In this document: positions 46,507 through 57,816 of the stretch, in pieces
How the letters are laid out: every line of letters begins with the position of its first letter
How positions within the stretch are numbered: the stretch's first letter is position 1
Assembly: GCA_022495005.1 (NCBI GenBank)
Contig: JAGYXB010001324.1
Location: forward strand, 1,240,001-1,304,000
Source of the DNA: Rhyacophila brunnea
Taxonomy: Eukaryota > Arthropoda > Insecta > Trichoptera > Rhyacophilidae
Direction of reading: 5' to 3'
DNA: 64,000 nt
The notes under the pieces: model-generated
What the model saw: only the letters and a program-made list of their open reading frames with translations
Database searches by the model: none
Told to the model about the DNA's origin: nothing
Position numbers and translations under genes: made by a program

Positions 46507-47579
46507 CCTATAACACCTTTTCATTTTGTTGAGAAAATCAATAAAAACTTCTCAGTTTATGGAGAAAGGGATTATCGATGTTTTTCTTTTTTTGCCCAAT
46601 GATGGATTATTTTTGGAAAAAATTTGTATATCTATTTATATTGTATTCTAGTCCACTGGCTCCACGGCTTTTGTAAGTTACATAGTGTTATAGCGGTTTT
46701 TGAAATACGCATTGAAGGTTATAGCGTATTTTGTTAGGGAAATTTTTGACAACTTAAAGTCGGAATCTTCCATTGGTGGCGCGTGGTAAGATGAAAAAGA
46801 GTTACTTACATATTTTTATTTAATAAACGTTTTTTTCATTTAAAATTAGTATTATAAGTAGGTAGATATTCTAAAATAGCAGTTTAAAATGAAAAAAAAC
46901 ATTATCATCTTGTTCCTATATTACATAAATTAAGTCGATAACATGTAAATAAGTGAGTCAAATAATCCGTCACCGCGCTGAGCCAGTAGCATCACCACTT
47001 GAACTTGAATGTGAAAGGTATTTGTTATACTTATAAAGTAACCATGTGTAATAAATTATAAAACATTTCACAGTACCTACACATTGATAACATACAAGTG
47101 CGGTTTGTGAATGGCGCCATTGAAAAATGCTCCAAAATATAATAATTTAGATGGTTTATCGTCGCGCATTAGTGCCTGACCAATAAATCGGTTGTATGGG
47201 GTTTGGTGCTCACATGTTATGAAAAGTATCAAATTTAATATCAGAGCAACCATTTGAATAATACTGTAGAGCTAAATATTTTCTTTAAAACAGTGACGTG
47301 CTTGACAAACAAACTGTTTTCTTCACAAAATCATACTGAAAATATTCTAAATAACATAACACTGCCACTGTTGAATATGTGATAAGTGATAAGGCGATAA
47401 TGTTCACCCATCAAAAGGTTTATATAGAGTTTTATACAGAAAAATAAACTTATTATTATAAATTATAAAAATATATTAGTGAAAAGAACAGTTTTAACCA
47501 GTTCATAATTGAGTTACACGCCACTGGAAATTCAGATGACCCGCGCATTTTTAACACATTTATGTCTAATTTAACTTAC

Positions 47580-47683
47580 CATTTACGGCGTATTTCGTTG
47601 ACTTTCCAAGATTTTGGTTGGCTCAACCTCTTCCTAGCTTTATTAACTGGAGATTTAACCATATTTATAAGTTCGTCACACAT
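47580..47683 (-). CDS. Candidate first exon of a transposon gene
   Basis: ATG at 47683 opens MCDELINMVKSPVNKARKRL then SQPKSWKVNEIRRK, followed directly by a GTAAGT donor at 47579. The basic KRL-SQP-SW--N--R pattern resembles the N-terminal motif of the DUF7869-like insect family seen at 33493-34470 (from memory). No downstream exon was found with confidence. It lies within the long GTGTCGC-family copy, so it may be that family's own gene. Confidence 0.4.
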
Positions 47684-48072
47684 TTTAAGACTATAAATCG
47701 TAAGAATATCAAATCAACAAAACAGCACTCCTACCACAACTCACAACATAAATGTAGTGGCGGCCATGTTGCATTTCGTCTGATTCTCGCTTCTTATTGG
47801 TCAGTTGTGTTATAGGGATTTTGAATGTAACACATAATGTTATAGCGTGAATTGATTGACACATTGATTTTCTTTCATAAATGACAGTCAATCGTAGCGG
47901 ATTTTGAAAGAGACAATAAAATTTTCATGTAGAGATTTTAATAACGAATCCATTGATATATATATCTCAATTATTTCAAAAAGGTGTTATAGCGGGTTTT
48001 GAAACTCAGCGACACAACTAGAATATATTTTATATTCACTATTTTTTGCAGCCCTTTTTTATGTCTGTAGGT

Positions 48073-48262
48073 ACTGTTCAACAAGATCTTCTTGGCTACA
48101 TGTTAAAACTGTGAACTAACAAGCTCCTCCCATTTTCGATTATAGCGCCTTCCGGTTAGCGACGAGTTATCCACGTGTTAAAACTGTGAACTAAACAAGC
48201 TCCTCCTATTTAGTCAACGTCAGCGACTTCCGGCTTGTGCCTAAATCTTCTTGTTGGACAAT
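48073..48262. mobile_element. Small inverted-repeat element with internal duplication
   Basis: Ends GTTCAACAAGA and, inverted, GTCCAACAAGA. Inside, GTTAAAACTGTGAACTAA with AACAAGCTCCTCC occurs twice in direct order (48100-48130 and 48174-48208), separated by TTCCGG-containing GC-richer sequence. Confidence 0.5.
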
Positions 48263-49323
48263 ATGTATGACACATTGGTTGTTAACGAAATTCTGACTGT
48301 TGTAATAAGATGGATTGGTGTATTTGGCTGCCGATCTATGTAATATTATGATAATATCGACAACAGTCTGTCTTTGCCTGTAATTCTCTGATTTTGTATA
48401 ACACATCGGTAGAAAAAGAAACTAGGAAATTTTATTTAAGCAAAGAAATTCGAACCTCGACTCACAGATCAAAGGGAAATTGTGCCAAAATTTGCTACCG
48501 TGGTACAAATGAGTATTATTGAAAGGAGCAACACAACATCATTTTCGATATATAAACTTATATTTTAAAAGCATTTACTCAGTATAAAGCAGGCGGTTTT
48601 CAATTATCAGGTATTTTGAATAAAGAAATATCTATCAGAGGCCTTGGTCTGGACTTCCTTCCACAATTCTTTTCTGAGAGAAATAAATTTTGAATTGCAT
48701 GAGTCTTTCCATGAAGTAAATGAGACGGTTGCTTTATCAGGCAGTACTGAAATCTTAAAATGATGCGTCAGTATTTAAAAAAAAGACACAAAAAAATCAT
48801 GACAATTTAACTATTGATATAGGTAGATATTTTTAATACACCAAATGCATGGTTTGAAGAAAAGTCAACAACCTTTAATGTAGTCGGTGGTCATGGTGTG
48901 GACTAAAAGTATATTAGTCTATGGTGTGGACTAAAAACAAATTAGATCAGAGTTAGTAAAGAATACAAAACTTTCAATGATTAATAATGCGTTAAAATGT
49001 TAAATCCTTGAGATTTTTGCTCCATCCCATGGAAAAGTTAAAAATGGCATTCTGGTTCGGGAATTATTATGAAAATCATTATCTACATTAATTTACCTTT
49101 TTTAATAAAGTTCAATAAGAGACTTGATAATTCATATACATACTTACATCTATTTCTACAAACAGTAATAAGATTTTGTTCTATTTTGTTACACATTTTT
49201 TAAGCAATCTTAATATAACATAAATTAAGATTAATGAGAGTTTTGTACCATTACGTATGATTTGGATTTAGTATTCCAGGATTTTCCAGGATTCCTGATA
49301 GAAAATATACATTTTTAAACTGT
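48263..49323. other. Intergenic, no gene
   Basis: A two-unit tandem repeat, ATGGTGTGGACTAAAA, at 48893-48936. No coding signal. Confidence 0.45.
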
Positions 49324-50560
49324 ATGGTGATCAATAGGTTTAACACCTGCAACGATCACCTGATAGTGAGATGTAAGTTAAGATTGAACGTCAAATCAGA
49401 AAGATCCAAACTACAAAAGAAGTCAAATGCTCGTATATACTTGAAGAACAATACTGAATTCCAAGATGAACTCAAAAATGCACTATCGTCTTTCTTAGGT
49501 AAGAACAAAACTGTTTCCTTATCCAATGTGGAGGATATAACGAATATCACTCTAAGTCACACCTCCCACCAAGCTTTCGAAGGCAACATTGATTCTTATG
49601 GAGCAGAGAAGGAAAACCAAGAGCGATAGACAGGCGCAAAACGATACGGAGTTTTCATCACTTTGCAAAACCTTCTGAAGAAAGATAAGTGAAGACCTTC
49701 GTAAATTCAATGTAAACCTCATACAAGCAATTGTGAAAGCAGGGAGAAGTTTGAACAAAAACAAGTAATGCTTGTCGATAGGAAAACGGCAAATCACAGC
49801 ACTAAAAGCAAAAGATGGTTCTATCATCAGAAATTGGGAACATTTGTTAAGCCGAGTTGAAGAGTTCTACAGCGATTTCTACAGTGATGACACTGACGAT
49901 ACGACTATAGACTTAGATCTTCAGAGAAATGGAAATTTGGAAGACCATACTCCCGAAATCACATCCTGGGAAGTAACCCATACTTTAAATTACATGAAAA
50001 GCGGGAAAGCCCCGGGGTAAGACGGTCTAACAATAGTTATTCTCAAAAAAACGGGAAAGGATGCAAACGAAGTGCTTGCGCAATTGTTCACAGCCTGCAT
50101 ACGCAAAGAGGATGTCCCAGAGGCATGGAAAAATGCCAGCATTGTCATTCTTCACAAAAAAGGTGACAGAGAAGACCTACCAAATTATCGTCCAATAAGT
50201 TTACTCCCTATTCTCTACAAGACATTCATAAAAATTCTCTCAAACCGTCTGCAACATGTACTAGACGAGAACCAACCGAGAGAACAAGCCGGATTTAGAG
50301 GAGGATACAGCACTATGGACCATATCCAAGTCGTCAGAGAAATCATAGAGTGGTGCCAGGAATACAAACTGCCACTATGCATGGGTTTCCATAAAGAAAG
50401 GTTCAATACTCGATGCACTCAAAAATCAAGGAATCCTTGGGCGCTATATAAATATTTTCAATAAAATATACAGCATCTGTCAATCTCTATTGACATTTTA
50501 TAAATGTCAAGATCCGATAAGCATTGTAACTGGTTCATTTAAGGTTAATCCAGCCCTGGG
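49324..50560 (+). mobile_element. RTE-like LINE fragment (endonuclease end and reverse transcriptase start)
   Basis: It starts within the last endonuclease motif (NDHLIVRCKLRLN), passes a linker and reaches reverse transcriptase blocks: EITSWEVTHTLNYMKSGKAPG then a TAA, LAQLFTACIRKEDVPEAWKN, then ASIVILHKKGDREDLPNYRP, then ISLLPILYKTFIKILSNRLQ, and QPREQAGFRGGYSTMDHIQV. The catalytic YADD block is missing; after about 50390 a deleted, frame-shifted tail (ILDALKNQGILGRYINIF) remains. Stops at 49627 and 50018 and other frame breaks make it dead. It is the same kind of element as 18475-19130, different portion. Confidence 0.85.
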
Positions 50561-51125
50561 GTCAGGAAGGCAGTATGTACTTGAATAGTTTTATAAATTA
50601 AGATTTTTGAAAATTATTAGTTCATTCTAATTCTGGTAATTGTGCCGCAGAGGTAGATTTTTTTTTTTACAAAAACAGTTTATTCCATGTAGACAATTAT
50701 AATAAATACTTTTTTCTGTCGGCGCATCGGGTTTTCAATCCAATAATCGTTAATGGAAAATTTGAAATTTTCATACATTTTGATGCAACATTATCACAAA
50801 CTAAGATTATATGAGGTAATATTAGGTCGGGGTAGGTTAAATTAGGTTTCGTTTGGTCTAAAAAGAAAGTTGTAACATCTCATGGCCACGTCTGCAGCAC
50901 ATTTACCCTAATTCTTTCTGATTGGTTATACGTTAATGAAATACTGGTGGAGCCCAGTCTCTCCGGCCCTGAATTTATGTTAGTGTTGTGGTTGCATGAT
51001 AATTATTGTGTATTTTAAAATTTGGGGTTATTTGAAATGCAAAATTCATGAACAGTTTACAATTTGCTATTATTTTTAATGGAAATATTAAGTCTTACAA
51101 TATACTCTGAGCACATTATTATTGT
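50561..51125. other. 3' flank of the zinc-finger gene
   Basis: No ORF. It should contain the zinc-finger gene's 3' UTR; minus-strand GGAATAAACTG at about 50693-50683 is a possible AATAAA polyadenylation signal, not certain. Confidence 0.35.
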
Positions 51126-52204
51126 TTATAAATCACTTATTTGACATATTGTATTTGGTAGTTTTTCATGAGTTTTCATGTGTCCTTTTAGCGTACACTT
51201 TTGGGTAAATGCTCTACCACACACAGGACAAATGAACCTCTTGTCGTTATTATGAATTTTCATGTGTTCGCTCAATGTAAAACGTCGACCATATGCCTTA
51301 TGACAAATACCGCATTGGAAGTTTTTGACCTTGGTATGTTTGAGCATATGTTCAGTTAGACCTGATTTATCAAAAAATGCATCGCCACATTCGTGGCAAA
51401 TGCAAGATCTCTCCTGAAGATGAACACTTCTAATGTGTCGACTCAGAGCACACTGTTGGAAGTATCTCTTGGGACATTGCTTGCACTTGTATTTTCTGGC
51501 TTCATCATTGTGGACATCCACTAAATGTTTCATACGTCTATAATATACGGTAAATCTTTCTGGGCAATGAGGGCACCTGTAAAGAACGTTAGGTCCTAAA
51601 TGACCTTTCATATGTTTTTTTAAGTTGTCTGATCCTTTATAAGACTTATTACAAATATGACATGACTGCGGAACTTCTTTGTGTCGAAAAATGTGACTTT
51701 TTAGTTTTATTTTTGTCGAAAATACTCGAGCGCAGATATGACAAATATGATTAGGAAAATGAACGGGCATATGACGGACCAAGTGACTATGTAATGGAAA
51801 TGTTTCGTTGCATATTTCACATGTTAGAGCTTCTTTGTCCAATATGTAGGGTTCTTCCTTAGGTTTGCTGACTTTTTCTGCAGGCAAGCTTTTGCTAACT
51901 TTTATTTTCATCTTTTTATTTACAATTTCTGTAGCAAGTTGGCCAAAACAGTCATTTGAATTTTTTGACTTCTTTCTAATTATTTTTTTCACTTGCATTG
52001 AATGTTTTTCTTTTTTCTTGTTTCTTTTACTAGATATCTTTTTTACATGTAAACGTTTATTTAATTTTGAAAGAATTTTTTCATCATCACTGTCACTTTT
52101 AACGGAATTACTATCGAAAGGTATATCATCATCAAATATGCTATCAATATATTCCACTCTGTCGCAGTCATTTTGTATGGATTCTTTTTTTATTTGTAAT
52201 ACTT
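51126..52204 (-). CDS. Zinc-finger gene exon 3 (linker and eight fingers)
   Basis: 1079 nt from acceptor TTTTCAG/AAGTAT to the stop at 51126. It carries the charged linker and all eight fingers. The reading frame is open upstream of the internal ATG at 52157 back to the acceptor, which is why exon 3 is extended to 52204. Confidence 0.93.
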
Positions 52205-54451
52205 CTGAAAATAAAGTAATAAAACGTTAGTTCAACATAAAAAATAGGGCATATAGGTGTCGCTGAGTTTCAAAACCCGCTATAACACTTTTTCATTATG
52301 TTGAGAAAATCACCAAAAACTTTTTGAACTTAAAAGTTTTTGAATGTTTCAGAAGTGTTATAGCAGGTTTTGATAGACACATTGATTTTGTTTCAGAAAT
52401 GACAGTCAATCGTAGCGGCTTTTGAAAGAGGCGATAGAATTTTCATGTAGAGATTTTAATAACGAATCCAACGATATATATATCTTAATTATTTCAAAAA
52501 GTGTTATAGCGGATTTTGAAACTCAGCGACACATATTATGAATGTAGGTACAATATACAACAACATGTTCCATAAATTCTTAACAATAGGGCCCCTGGCA
52601 TTTCCGCACAAAACTTTCATGTAAACCTGCAAATTTCGGGGGTTTTTATATAGATACTGAAAAAAATCAATTTTTTTTTGATTGGACCATTAGACTTTAA
52701 CGAAATGGAAAAAGTATGTGAAGACCAATGTTCCCTGTAAGGTGTGCGCTAACTAATAATGAATATTGTCTTTTTCAATGTATATTTGATATAGTGCCAG
52801 AACCCAGCATGTAGGGTAAATGGCCAAGAACTGTTAATATAACCTCCACTCTATGCACTTTAATTAGGAACACACATGGTAATTTACTTTACTATTTTAT
52901 GACTTATATAATATACGTTAGGATCTCACGAATCCGGCACTTCATAAAACATGATGGTACCTACCAGATTACAGGAATGTATGGAAAACTTGAAAATGTG
53001 TAAGTACTTAAATACATATTTGTATTTTTCTAAAAGATAATAATACGTATTTCCTCTATTTTAATTTTGAAAAATTCGTCAAGTTTCATAAGGAGTAGCA
53101 AAACATAACATTATTCTATTGTCTACCGAAATAATTATTTATTGACAATTGTTTTTTCACCTTTCAGCTTTGCCACAGATAGTGCCAGATTACTCTGGAC
53201 GTGACAGATCACGGAAGTGCTACATTAGTGAGATACTATCATATATTTATCATAATGGTAGGTATTATTATATATTTATGTATTATCTGCTTTATCTCTT
53301 TCTGAATTATTTCTTTATTTTATTTTCATATCGTCTTTTGAACATTTTAAACTTGAAATTTGTAATGATCACTCATATAAATAAATATACTACATTGATG
53401 AAAACTATTCTACATTATAAGACAAGTATAATATATACTTACTTAGACTTTTTTTAATGGAATCTTGTGCAACTTCAACTTGGCGTTTAAAGAAGTAGGC
53501 CTCTCTAAGTCGAGAAACACACGCTTCACATATGGAATATATTCTCTCTTGGTACTCATCCATCGCTACCATCTACGAACAAGAACAGTCAGACAATAAT
53601 TAATAATAAATAACTTATATTATACTTAAGAAATATAACAAGTTTTCCCAAATTACCAAGAGATGGTATTGTCACTTGAAGACTTATTATTTTTTGGTAA
53701 AGTTCATGTTCATGTCACAAAGTTCAATCAAATCAATACAACAATTAAAATTATAGATAAATTCCTTGGATTACTGACATAGGTACTGTAATGAGAACGA
53801 TTTGCTTGTGTGTTCCTGCAGTCCTTGAAGGAACATTTGTTAAATAAAAATATGGTTTGTAAACTTGTCACGTTACAAAAATGCGCATGCATAATCATTC
53901 GTTTGAAACTTAATGCATGTCCACTGCGGCAAACATTGCTATGAAATTAAATACAGTTTGGTATCAAAACAAGATTCAATGAGACTGCCATATCGATCTT
54001 ACTTTTGATATTAATAAATCTTTGTTTAATTAGCCATTAAAACATAGTCTGACTATATTAGGTACTCTCGTATATTTTTGTAGAATTTTATGAAAGAGAA
54101 AGTTCTCTACTGGTCTAGGGGTTAATGAATAATGATGTATATTGGGGGATATTAATGTTAAATTTTTCAAATTCACATTATACATGGTAGCCATATTAAA
54201 TGATATTGGTTTGTCCAGTTTAATAACCAGAATAATTGGCGATAGAATTTACGCACCTCTAATGCGAAACAACCAGCAATCATTTCAGAGTAGTTTTCCG
54301 GTTTTCCTTCGTAATAATATGTCGATATCATACTCCTCAAATTATTCTCTGCTAGGCAGCATCCACAGATATTGATGACCGGTTCAGTTTTCAGATATGC
54401 GGATAGAGATTGAATTTGTACATTATGTACAGGAGATTTTTCAGTTTCCAT
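51126..54451 (-). CDS. ZAD-C2H2 zinc-finger protein, complete, three exons
   Basis: Probable nuclear DNA-binding transcription regulator. Exons 54451-54257, 53572-53443 and 52204-51126 join in phases 0 and 1 to give 467 residues. Near the N-terminus (residues about 28-95) is a ZAD, the arthropod zinc-binding dimerisation domain: its two Cys pairs are ICGCC and ICEAC, one in each of exons 1 and 2. A lysine/serine-rich acidic-basic linker follows (SDSDDEKILS; KKISSKRNKKKEK). Eight C2H2 fingers close the protein: CEIC-HLVRHMPVH, CHIC-LKSHIFRH, CHIC-LKKHMKGH, CPHC-MKHLVDVH, CKQC-LSRHIRSVH, CHEC-LTEHMLKH, CGIC-LSEHMKIH and CPVC-LKGHMKTH. Each has the usual Cys-X2-Cys and His spacing, with some short linkers. 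The start is the only ATG ahead of the ZAD. DNA target unknown. Confidence 0.93.
52257..52532. mobile_element. MITE, GTGTCGCTGAGTTT family, copy 3
   Basis: 276 bp with ends GTGTCGCTGAGTTTCAAAAC / GTTTTGAAACTCAGCGACAC-like. The word GTGTTATAGCGG-TTTTGA occurs near both ends and once in the middle. It sits in intron 2 of the zinc-finger gene, 53 bp upstream of exon 3's acceptor. Confidence 0.82.
52533..53442. other. Intron 2 of the zinc-finger gene
   Basis: AT-rich, no further element or ORF of note. Confidence 0.5.
53443..53572 (-). CDS. Zinc-finger gene exon 2 (second half of ZAD)
   Basis: 130 nt. Acceptor GTTCGTAG/ATGGTA, donor CTAA/GTAAGT, leaving phase 1. It encodes MVAMDEYQERIYSICEACVS then RLREAYFFKRQVEVAQDSIK. 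Confidence 0.9.
53573..54256. other. Intron 1 of the zinc-finger gene
   Basis: AT-rich, nothing recognised. Confidence 0.5.
54257..54451 (-). CDS. Zinc-finger gene exon 1 (first half of ZAD)
   Basis: 195 nt. ATG at 54451 begins METEKSPVHNVQIQ; NICGCCLAENNLRSM holds the first Cys pair; the donor is TTAGAG/GTGCGT, phase 0. Confidence 0.9.
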
Positions 54452-54903
54452 GATAAAATTATTTAAAAGCTAGTTTATATATATTTATTTATTGTGTTCA
54501 TTTCGATTAAAGACATCATTTAAAAAATCATTAAAAAACACGAAGTTGTCAGAATTGACGTTTGACAAGCAGATCAACAATTTTGTTAATATTAGGTATT
54601 GCCAGCTACACTTTATTGAGGTTTATAGGAATATCAAAAATGGATAGTTAATCATACACCATAGTTGTCATTCAGAAGTCAATGTGGACCAAAAATTAAA
54701 AAATCTCGTTGATGTCAACGCTATTACTTTCTCAATAATGCTTTCAAAAATATTTTTACATTTCATGTATAATTATGTTGATCAACAGTCTAATGTTGAA
54801 AGAGTAGATAATAGAAAGTTAAAGTTTATGAGGTACTATTTTCGACAGAGCACATGAGGTTCCTGTGGTGGAGGTTATATTACAGGATTTTTAACGAGGA
54901 ATG
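54452..54903. other. Upstream region of the zinc-finger gene
   Basis: No coding signal. The minus strand has an AT-rich leader (AATAAATAAATATATATAAA) before the ATG and TTGTCAAACGTCAATTCTGA about 120 bp upstream. Promoter likely here but not pinned down. Confidence 0.35.
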
Positions 54904-55064
54904 ATTCTTAACCATTCGCTCAACCCATTGGGTCCTTGCACGGGAACAAACATAGATTGAAAAAAACAATATGTATTTTTTGCTTACTGTGGGATCGAAC
55001 CCGCCGAGCTGTAGATACGATACTATAGATCGCCGCTCTACCACCTTCGCTACCTACCGTAGAT
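54904..55064 (-). repeat. tRNA-derived SINE, family 1, copy C
   Basis: The minus-strand head AGCGAAGGTGGTAGAGCGGC (box A) and GGGTTCGATCCCA (a near-perfect box B) continue into the family tail with TATTGTTTTTTTCAAT and AATGGGTTGAGCGAA. The best-preserved box B of the three copies. Confidence 0.75.
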
Positions 55065-55608
55065 GCTAAAACATTTATTTTTATTATCAAGTACAAATCT
55101 TATTTTTCGTATTATCATATTATTATAATATAGGTACCTGGTAGCGTATAAAGCATAGATTGCTTAATGGTGGGTGAAATTAGATGACTTCTAAAAAGGG
55201 TTTTCTAGATTTGTGTACCTAACAAATTTTATGCAAACATAATGACAAAAATAGTCATATGGCAGATAAACTAATTAGGTCTACTTTTATAGAATGGTTT
55301 CTTTTAAATTTGCCAAAAGAATTAGTATCTACCTATGTACTATAATAATATATTGATTTCTAAATTTATATACTGCGTCATTATACATAAAATAAATAAT
55401 AATTTAGTGAGATATTTTTTGGTTGTCTGATGTTAATTAATTTATTTGCGCTTTATAATAAAACTGATGACGGGGTTTATAAAAAAAACCTATAAGTTGT
55501 ACCTACATATTTCAGTCAAACAATAATATCAACGCAAGAAAATGTTTTAATTTTGATTTGAAATAGGTAGGTCATTGACGAAAATAGTTGTTTTTTCTTT
55601 TACAACAC
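55065..55608. other. Intergenic, no gene
   Basis: AT-rich, nothing recognised. Confidence 0.4.
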
Positions 55609-55830
55609 TGCTATGTGCCATTCGAGTCAGCCAGTGGATTCGACTGGCTGAAACAATGAGTTCATTGTTATTTTTACATGTTAAATCTTGTTTCATTTGT
55701 TAAGTTTGTTGCAACATCTTTATTGTTCCTTTATAGAGTTTCTAGTAGTATTCCAGTATATAAACACTCTTCAGTCGGACTTCTAACAAGAAACACATAT
55801 TGTACCTAGCAATAGCGGCCTTAAACCTGA
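55609..55830 (+). repeat. Left LTR, partial
   Basis: It begins TGCTATGTGCCATTCGAG and follows the right LTR through GTCGGACTTCTAACAAGAAA and CATATTGTACCTAG, then diverges. Its 3' part is missing or replaced. Confidence 0.7.
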
Positions 55831-56401
55831 CAACTGGGTAGGTCAATTTTGAATATATTATTTTAATTTGCCTTTTCGTTGTATACTTAAAAGACGTATT
55901 GCAAATTAGCTTTTTATACGTTATAGAAGAAATGCTAGAAATTGTTAAAGGTAGGTTACTTACCCTTAAAAAATGTCCATTTTTCACGTTGTCAACTCAT
56001 CGTTAACCGAAATTGCACCCAACACGTTATAATTTTTTGTAAATTAGGTCAAAAACCAAACTTTGTGTGTCTATTTATACACCTAATAACTGTTGTAACA
56101 TAAGATTAAAACAATCAAACACATTTAATAAATACTCCGTTATAATACCTGGTGTTATGGAATGGCGGGATCATTTATATATAAACACTTTTTATATTTC
56201 CACTGATCTTATTAGAAGGTAACTTTATGATTAATATAGCATATTACATTTCAATCGGTAACTTGTATACAATGGTTTAATACAAACAATGCTGTCGATG
56301 GGTTTTACTCAAAGGTTGGATTTAAACTGAACTACAATTAATAACATATGAAACTTTCAGACAACAATAGTCAGTTTGAAATAATAAGGGACAACAAATA
56401 C

Positions 56402-57221
56402 TGGCACCCCCCAAACATGAAAATTATCAGAATTATTTTAAACATTGAAATTGAAAGCCAATAAACTATACCTTTGGGCTTAGACAAATAAAAACACGGC
56501 AAAAAAATGATTTGTAATAATTCTCCAGCACCCTTTTTAGAAAAAATTCTTAGATTTTAATTTCTAGCACAAATATTTCGAAACACTAATGTCAGGTTTT
56601 TTTAGAAATCCAATCCCTAATGGAACTGTCAAAAATTTCTCGGTGTCCACCCGAATTCCGGAGTGGTGTAGGTCATGGCTGGGGAGGGCTGACAGGGCTC
56701 TAGCCTGGGGGCCCGGGCTATGGGGGGCCCGGCGTGTCGGGTTGACCAGATAAGTGAGATAAACACACATAATAAATTAGCTTTAATAGTAAAAAAGTCG
56801 CCTGCGGCGCTATTATATTTCATGCCCATGAACATTTTCAATTACTTAAATAATTGTGCAATATATTTTTTGATTATTATGTGTCGATACTCGTCAGCTT
56901 CATTATTAAAGAAGATGTATTAAAAATCGCCAATAATTCACTCTATAAGTACCCTTAATTTGAACTAAAACACAATTTGAAAAACGTTAATGTAGTGTTT
57001 CACACTGCCTTTAATCTTAGCGGTAGGTAAGGGGCCCACCAAATATCCTAGCCTGAGGGCCCGTTTCAGGATGTGGGGACCATGGTGTAGGTACACCGGG
57101 TGCAATAGACAAAAGACCGATAAACGATAAATTAGGCTGTGAAGAAGAAAAAGAGCCTATGGGACTAATTAACATTCTCCTCCTTGGGCCCCCCCAATAT
57201 TAAATCCTGGGTGCGCCACTG
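56402..57221. mobile_element. hAT-type element, CAGTGGCGC family, copy 2 (left end cut)
   Basis: It follows 44588-45434 from GGCACCCCCCAAACATG to GTGCGCCACTG with few differences. The left terminus is lost, so no duplication can be checked. It lies in the leader of the LTR retrotransposon and is therefore younger than that insertion. Confidence 0.85.
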
Positions 57222-57399
57222 TGTCAGGAAGTGTGGATAAAGTTAAGCAAATAAATTAACGGTGAATTCAAATTCTTTAAAAATAGCAAGAATCCTAAAA
57301 ATAAAACATATAATAATATTACTTATAAACTAATTGTTTTTTTTTAAAGTACATCGTTGTGAAAAACGAACGCAAATTAAAAATCTAATTAATAATATA

Positions 57400-57780
57400 A
57401 AGTTGTATATTCTCCTAAATCTTCAAAATCATTAAATCAAGAATCTTCTATATCTTCAAATCTAGAAGAGAAGCCTACAAACTCCTGTCTCCAAGAGTCT
57501 TCAAATATCTTCAAATTCCTGAATTCGACGAATAATCTCCAATTCTTCAAAATCAAATCTCGAATTCTACAAGCTCCAACTCCAATTCTTCAAGCTCTAA
57601 CTTCATATTCTCAAGCTACAGCTTCATATTCTTCAAGCTACAGCTTCATATTTTTCAAGCGTCCATCAGATCTTCAAGTCTCCAAGTCTTCAAATCTCCA
57701 ATATCAATCTCATAATCTCCGAGTGTCAAGTGCTTAGTGTCTGTAACAGTGATAGTGTAAAGTGTAGGTATTTATTCTCC
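57400..57780 (+). repeat. Degenerate CTTCAA-rich leader before gag
   Basis: About thirty TCTTCAA, CTCCAA and TTCAAGC words are packed with no stop-free meaning, including TTCAAGCTACAGCTTCATAT twice (57610-57660). Probably the untranslated leader of the retrotransposon expanded by slippage. Confidence 0.6.
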
Positions 57781-57816
57781 ACAACAGAACGGTAAATTAA
57801 TTATTCATTCATTTAT

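Larger units (their letters stand above)
44263..48015. mobile_element. Long copy of the GTGTCGCTGAGTTT family, split by hAT
   Basis: The left end G-TATCGCTGAGTTTCAAAACC (44263) and right end TTTTGAAACTCAGCGACAC (48015) are the family's inverted ends. Removing the nested hAT (44293-46506 and one duplication) leaves about 1.5 kb. Family words (GTTATAGCGG with T-rich flanks) recur at 46690, 46720, 47810, 47840 and 47985. It carries a candidate exon at 47580-47683. Confidence 0.65.

Noticed and set aside
48893..48936. CRISPR-like or regulatory direct repeat
   Set aside because: Only two short units in eukaryotic DNA; a simple tandem duplication is enough.
51865..52230. Phe-rich 121-codon plus-strand ORF
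   Set aside because: Antisense of the Lys-rich linker of the zinc-finger exon.
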